Source: Candidatus Uhrbacteria bacterium CG_4_10_14_3_um_filter_41_21 (GTDB lineage Bacteria; Patescibacteriota; Patescibacteriia; UBA9934). Taken from it: a stretch of 42,630 nt of DNA. The translations under genes were made by a program, and so were the position numbers. The notes beneath the pieces were generated by a model. It did no database searches and was not told where the DNA came from. It saw nothing but the letters and a program-made list of their open reading frames with translations. Of this stretch, positions 40,864 through 42,630 are shown one piece after another (position 1 is the first letter of the stretch; every line of letters begins with the position of its first letter). The stretch lies in assembly GCA_002782865.1 (NCBI GenBank), contig PFJC01000054.1, positions 1-42,630 on the forward strand. The letters run 5' to 3'.

Positions 40864-41997
40864 CTATTTTAATTTTTTCATCAAGTCGTAGACTAATCCG
40901 AGTATAGCTCCTAAAACGCCCAAGTACAACAATCCAATTATCAGCCAACCAACGAATGGAATGAATACTATAAGTGTTGCGACTACAACTCCGATTAGAA
41001 TTGAATACCAAGTAACTCTGTAACTCTCTTCTTTTTTAATCACTTTTACAATCAAGCTACCGGCCACCACCCCAACATAAACCGAGGAAGCGATAGTTAG
41101 CAATATTGCAGCTGGAATTAAGACAACCGCAAATGGCCAGCCAATCAGCGTCACTACCAAAAGGATTGTAACAATTGGTGTGGCAACAACTGCAATTAAT
41201 CCAACAAATAAACTAACAGCAAACTTACCTGTCATTCTTTCGGTAACTGCCGCAGCAGTTTTTGGCCATGCTAGTCCCAAGATCATCCCAGCAATTAGTA
41301 ATCCAATAATTTTTACAATTATTCCAAATGACATCAGTGCTTTAAAAGGAGTTTCAAAATCAGTATCTATTTCATGTTGGGGACCAGTATATTTTTCAAA
41401 AATTATTCCACCAATAATTGCCCCTTCAAAATCCATTTCAGATTCTGAATAATAAGTTAAAACCCCATCGATTTGTGCATTTGGTCCAATGCTAATTTCG
41501 TCAGCATAGGCTGTTACATTTCCAAGTATGTGACCGTTTATAATGGCACTACCGGAGCCAAGTAACAAATCGCCATGAACAGTTCCATTAATTATTGTTG
41601 CGGCCCCGGCGGTATGAGCGTCTCCAAAAACATCTGAAGTAATTTGAACAAGACTTCCAGCGGCAAATAAATCATCAGCAACAGTTCCGCTAATTACAAC
41701 ACTGCTTCCTGCCACTCTAAGATCGTCGCCAACATCTCCCGTTATAATGACAGAAGAACCGGCTGCAAAAAGATCTTGCGAAACATTATTTGTTACATTA
41801 ATGCTAGCCCCGGCTATAAATGCATCACCCGAAACTTGTGCAGCAACCGTTACCATTCCGCCTGCCACATAAATATCATCATTTATAGACTGATTAAGAG
41901 ATACTTGATCCCCTGATTGGAAATACGCAGCTGATGCTGACATCGGTACAATCAGTACCGCTAATATCAGCAAAAATGCCTTAATTGTATTTTTCAT
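40864..41997 (-). CDS. Bactofilin-like beta-helix membrane protein
   Basis: The 377-residue product has a signal peptide (about 1-23; ending ASA-A), then about eight turns of a bactofilin-like repeat with the pattern V-x-G-D-(V)-x-x-D-x-x-x-A-G-x-x-V-x-I (about 30-180). A linker (about 190-215) leads to a C-terminal half of four or five membrane helices (about 220-370). Repeats of this type build right-handed beta-helices and polymers. The combination with a multi-span anchor is known from polymer-forming CPR proteins by style, and may connect surface structure and membrane. It is followed by a DUF6629 gene. Confidence 0.8.
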   Translation of the reverse strand: MKNTIKAFLLILAVLIVPMSASAAYFQSGDQVSLNQSINDDIYVAGGMVTVAAQVSGDAFIAGASINVTNNVSQDLFAAGSSVIITGDVGDDLRVAGSSVVISGTVADDLFAAGSLVQITSDVFGDAHTAGAATIINGTVHGDLLLGSGSAIINGHILGNVTAYADEISIGPNAQIDGVLTYYSESEMDFEGAIIGGIIFEKYTGPQHEIDTDFETPFKALMSFGIIVKIIGLLIAGMILGLAWPKTAAAVTERMTGKFAVSLFVGLIAVVATPIVTILLVVTLIGWPFAVVLIPAAILLTIASSVYVGVVAGSLIVKVIKKEESYRVTWYSILIGVVVATLIVFIPFVGWLIIGLLYLGVLGAILGLVYDLMKKLK

Positions 41998-42002
41998 ATG
42001 AT

Positions 42003-42630
42003 TTATTTAATTAATTCTTCGTATTTTGTAAAATGTAAGTAAATTATTGAGCTAAGAATGGCTGAAAAGAAACACCAAACCGAGGTCAACGCATGACTAT
42101 AGGATAACAGTGTTAGAATTAAAAATACAAGTGTTAGGATCCCAAATATTTGCAACATCTTAAAACTAGAAACCATGGCACTTCCCGATGTTGCTATCAC
42201 ATAAATTAATAATCCGGAAAGTCCAACCGGAATATTTACGCCATAGGCAATGCTATTTTGAACTTCGTGAATATTGAGAGGATTTATTAGTAGTGTTGCA
42301 AATAAAAATAATGAACACGCCGCTCCCGCTACTGCAAACAATTTTAAAATCTTTTTTCTTTTTACATTTGGCTCAATTAAGTAAAATGCTAGCGGAACAT
42401 AAAACGGCCAGAGCAAAAAAGCAAAAAATAAAAATGAGTACCCGGCTATATCGCTACAAACGCTTGGTTTGTCTAGCAACCACTGAGTACCTTCGATTAA
42501 TTGCTGAATTGCAAACAAGATTGGAATAAACGCTAAAAGATATTCTTCTTTCTTTTTAGCTTTCTTGACTGTACCAATGCCAACTGTCCCGATCGCTGCA
42601 CTGGCTATAAAACTTGCGGGTGCTGAAAAA
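42003..42630 (-). CDS. DUF6629-family membrane protein, start cut by the window edge
   Basis: The track ORF starts at 42518, but the frame stays open to the window edge and begins FSAPASFIASAAIGTVGIGTVKK, which is the conserved N-terminus of DUF6629 (normally MCFSA.ASF). Only about two residues (M-C) lie outside. The rest, …LAFIPILFAIQQLIEGTQWL, matches the family. There are about seven membrane segments. The function of DUF6629 is unknown. It is 5 bases upstream of the bactofilin-like gene and so co-transcribed with it. Confidence 0.8.
   Translation of the reverse strand, partial: FSAPASFIASAAIGTVGIGTVKKAKKKEEYLLAFIPILFAIQQLIEGTQWLLDKPSVCSDIAGYSFLFFAFLLWPFYVPLAFYLIEPNVKRKKILKLFAVAGAACSLFLFATLLINPLNIHEVQNSIAYGVNIPVGLSGLLIYVIATSGSAMVSSFKMLQIFGILTLVFLILTLLSYSHALTSVWCFFSAILSSIIYLHFTKYEELIK

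Noticed and set aside
40823-41011. Minus-strand ORF of 62 residues overlapping the bactofilin-like gene
   Set aside because: It lies in another frame of a well-supported membrane protein and has no start signal or recognisable sequence.

Overview
The window looks like part of a Patescibacteria (CPR) chromosome, probably a Parcubacteria/Falkowbacteria-like lineage. This rests on the gene mix: compact housekeeping genes, many start/stop overlaps, low-GC coding sequence, small secreted or membrane proteins of unknown function, DUF3179 and DUF6629 proteins, and almost no Shine-Dalgarno sequences. UGA is used as a stop (for example at the end of mreD), so the Gracilibacteria/Absconditabacteria code is unlikely. 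The taxonomic call is an inference from protein style, not a search. Nearly everything is on the minus strand; the main exceptions are a superoxide dismutase/peroxiredoxin pair and one tiny basic-protein gene.

Reading along the minus strand (high to low coordinate), the window opens with a DUF6629 membrane protein cut by the right edge, a bactofilin-like repeat membrane protein, a SpoU rRNA methylase with a small membrane protein, a plus-strand 42-aa basic protein, leucyl aminopeptidase, and a glutaredoxin / membrane-anchored Clp-type AAA / secreted-protein operon. After the plus-strand sod-prx pair come DUF3179, rsmI, metG, cvpA, tatD and a 28-codon remnant of a KLVRDKIPE-type pyrophosphohydrolase. 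A strong promoter then starts a complete F1Fo ATP synthase operon (atpZ-like, B, E, F, H, A, G, D, C).

Downstream of the ATP synthase lie an isolated GC-rich 135-aa orphan, boxed in by terminators, and a six-gene operon related to hydrogenase-4/formate hydrogenlyase membrane complexes (hyfI-, B-, C-, E-, F-, G-like). This operon is the centre of interest. Its proton-channel subunits keep their key Lys/Glu/His residues. The large subunit has lost all four Ni-Fe cysteines, the small subunit has lost three of the four proximal-cluster cysteines, and no ferredoxin-type subunit is present. It looks like a complex I-type proton-translocating machine without recognisable redox centres, placed beside the ATP synthase.

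The remaining part holds a UvrD/PcrA-type helicase fused to an AddB-like iron-sulfur nuclease, a DUF721 (DciA-like) protein, a small membrane protein, the rod-shape operon mreB-mreC-mreD-mrdA, greA with its own structured leader, lysS, a small nucleotidyltransferase, serS, alr and ftsQ. The last 361 bases hold no convincing complete gene.

Gaps between genes repeatedly carry degenerate short words arranged as inverted repeats (AGCTATTAGCT-type, ATAGGTCTTAT-type and GGGTGATATGGGTAA-type). Two large perfect palindromes sit between atpE and atpF. No tRNA, rRNA, CRISPR array or insertion sequence was found by eye.
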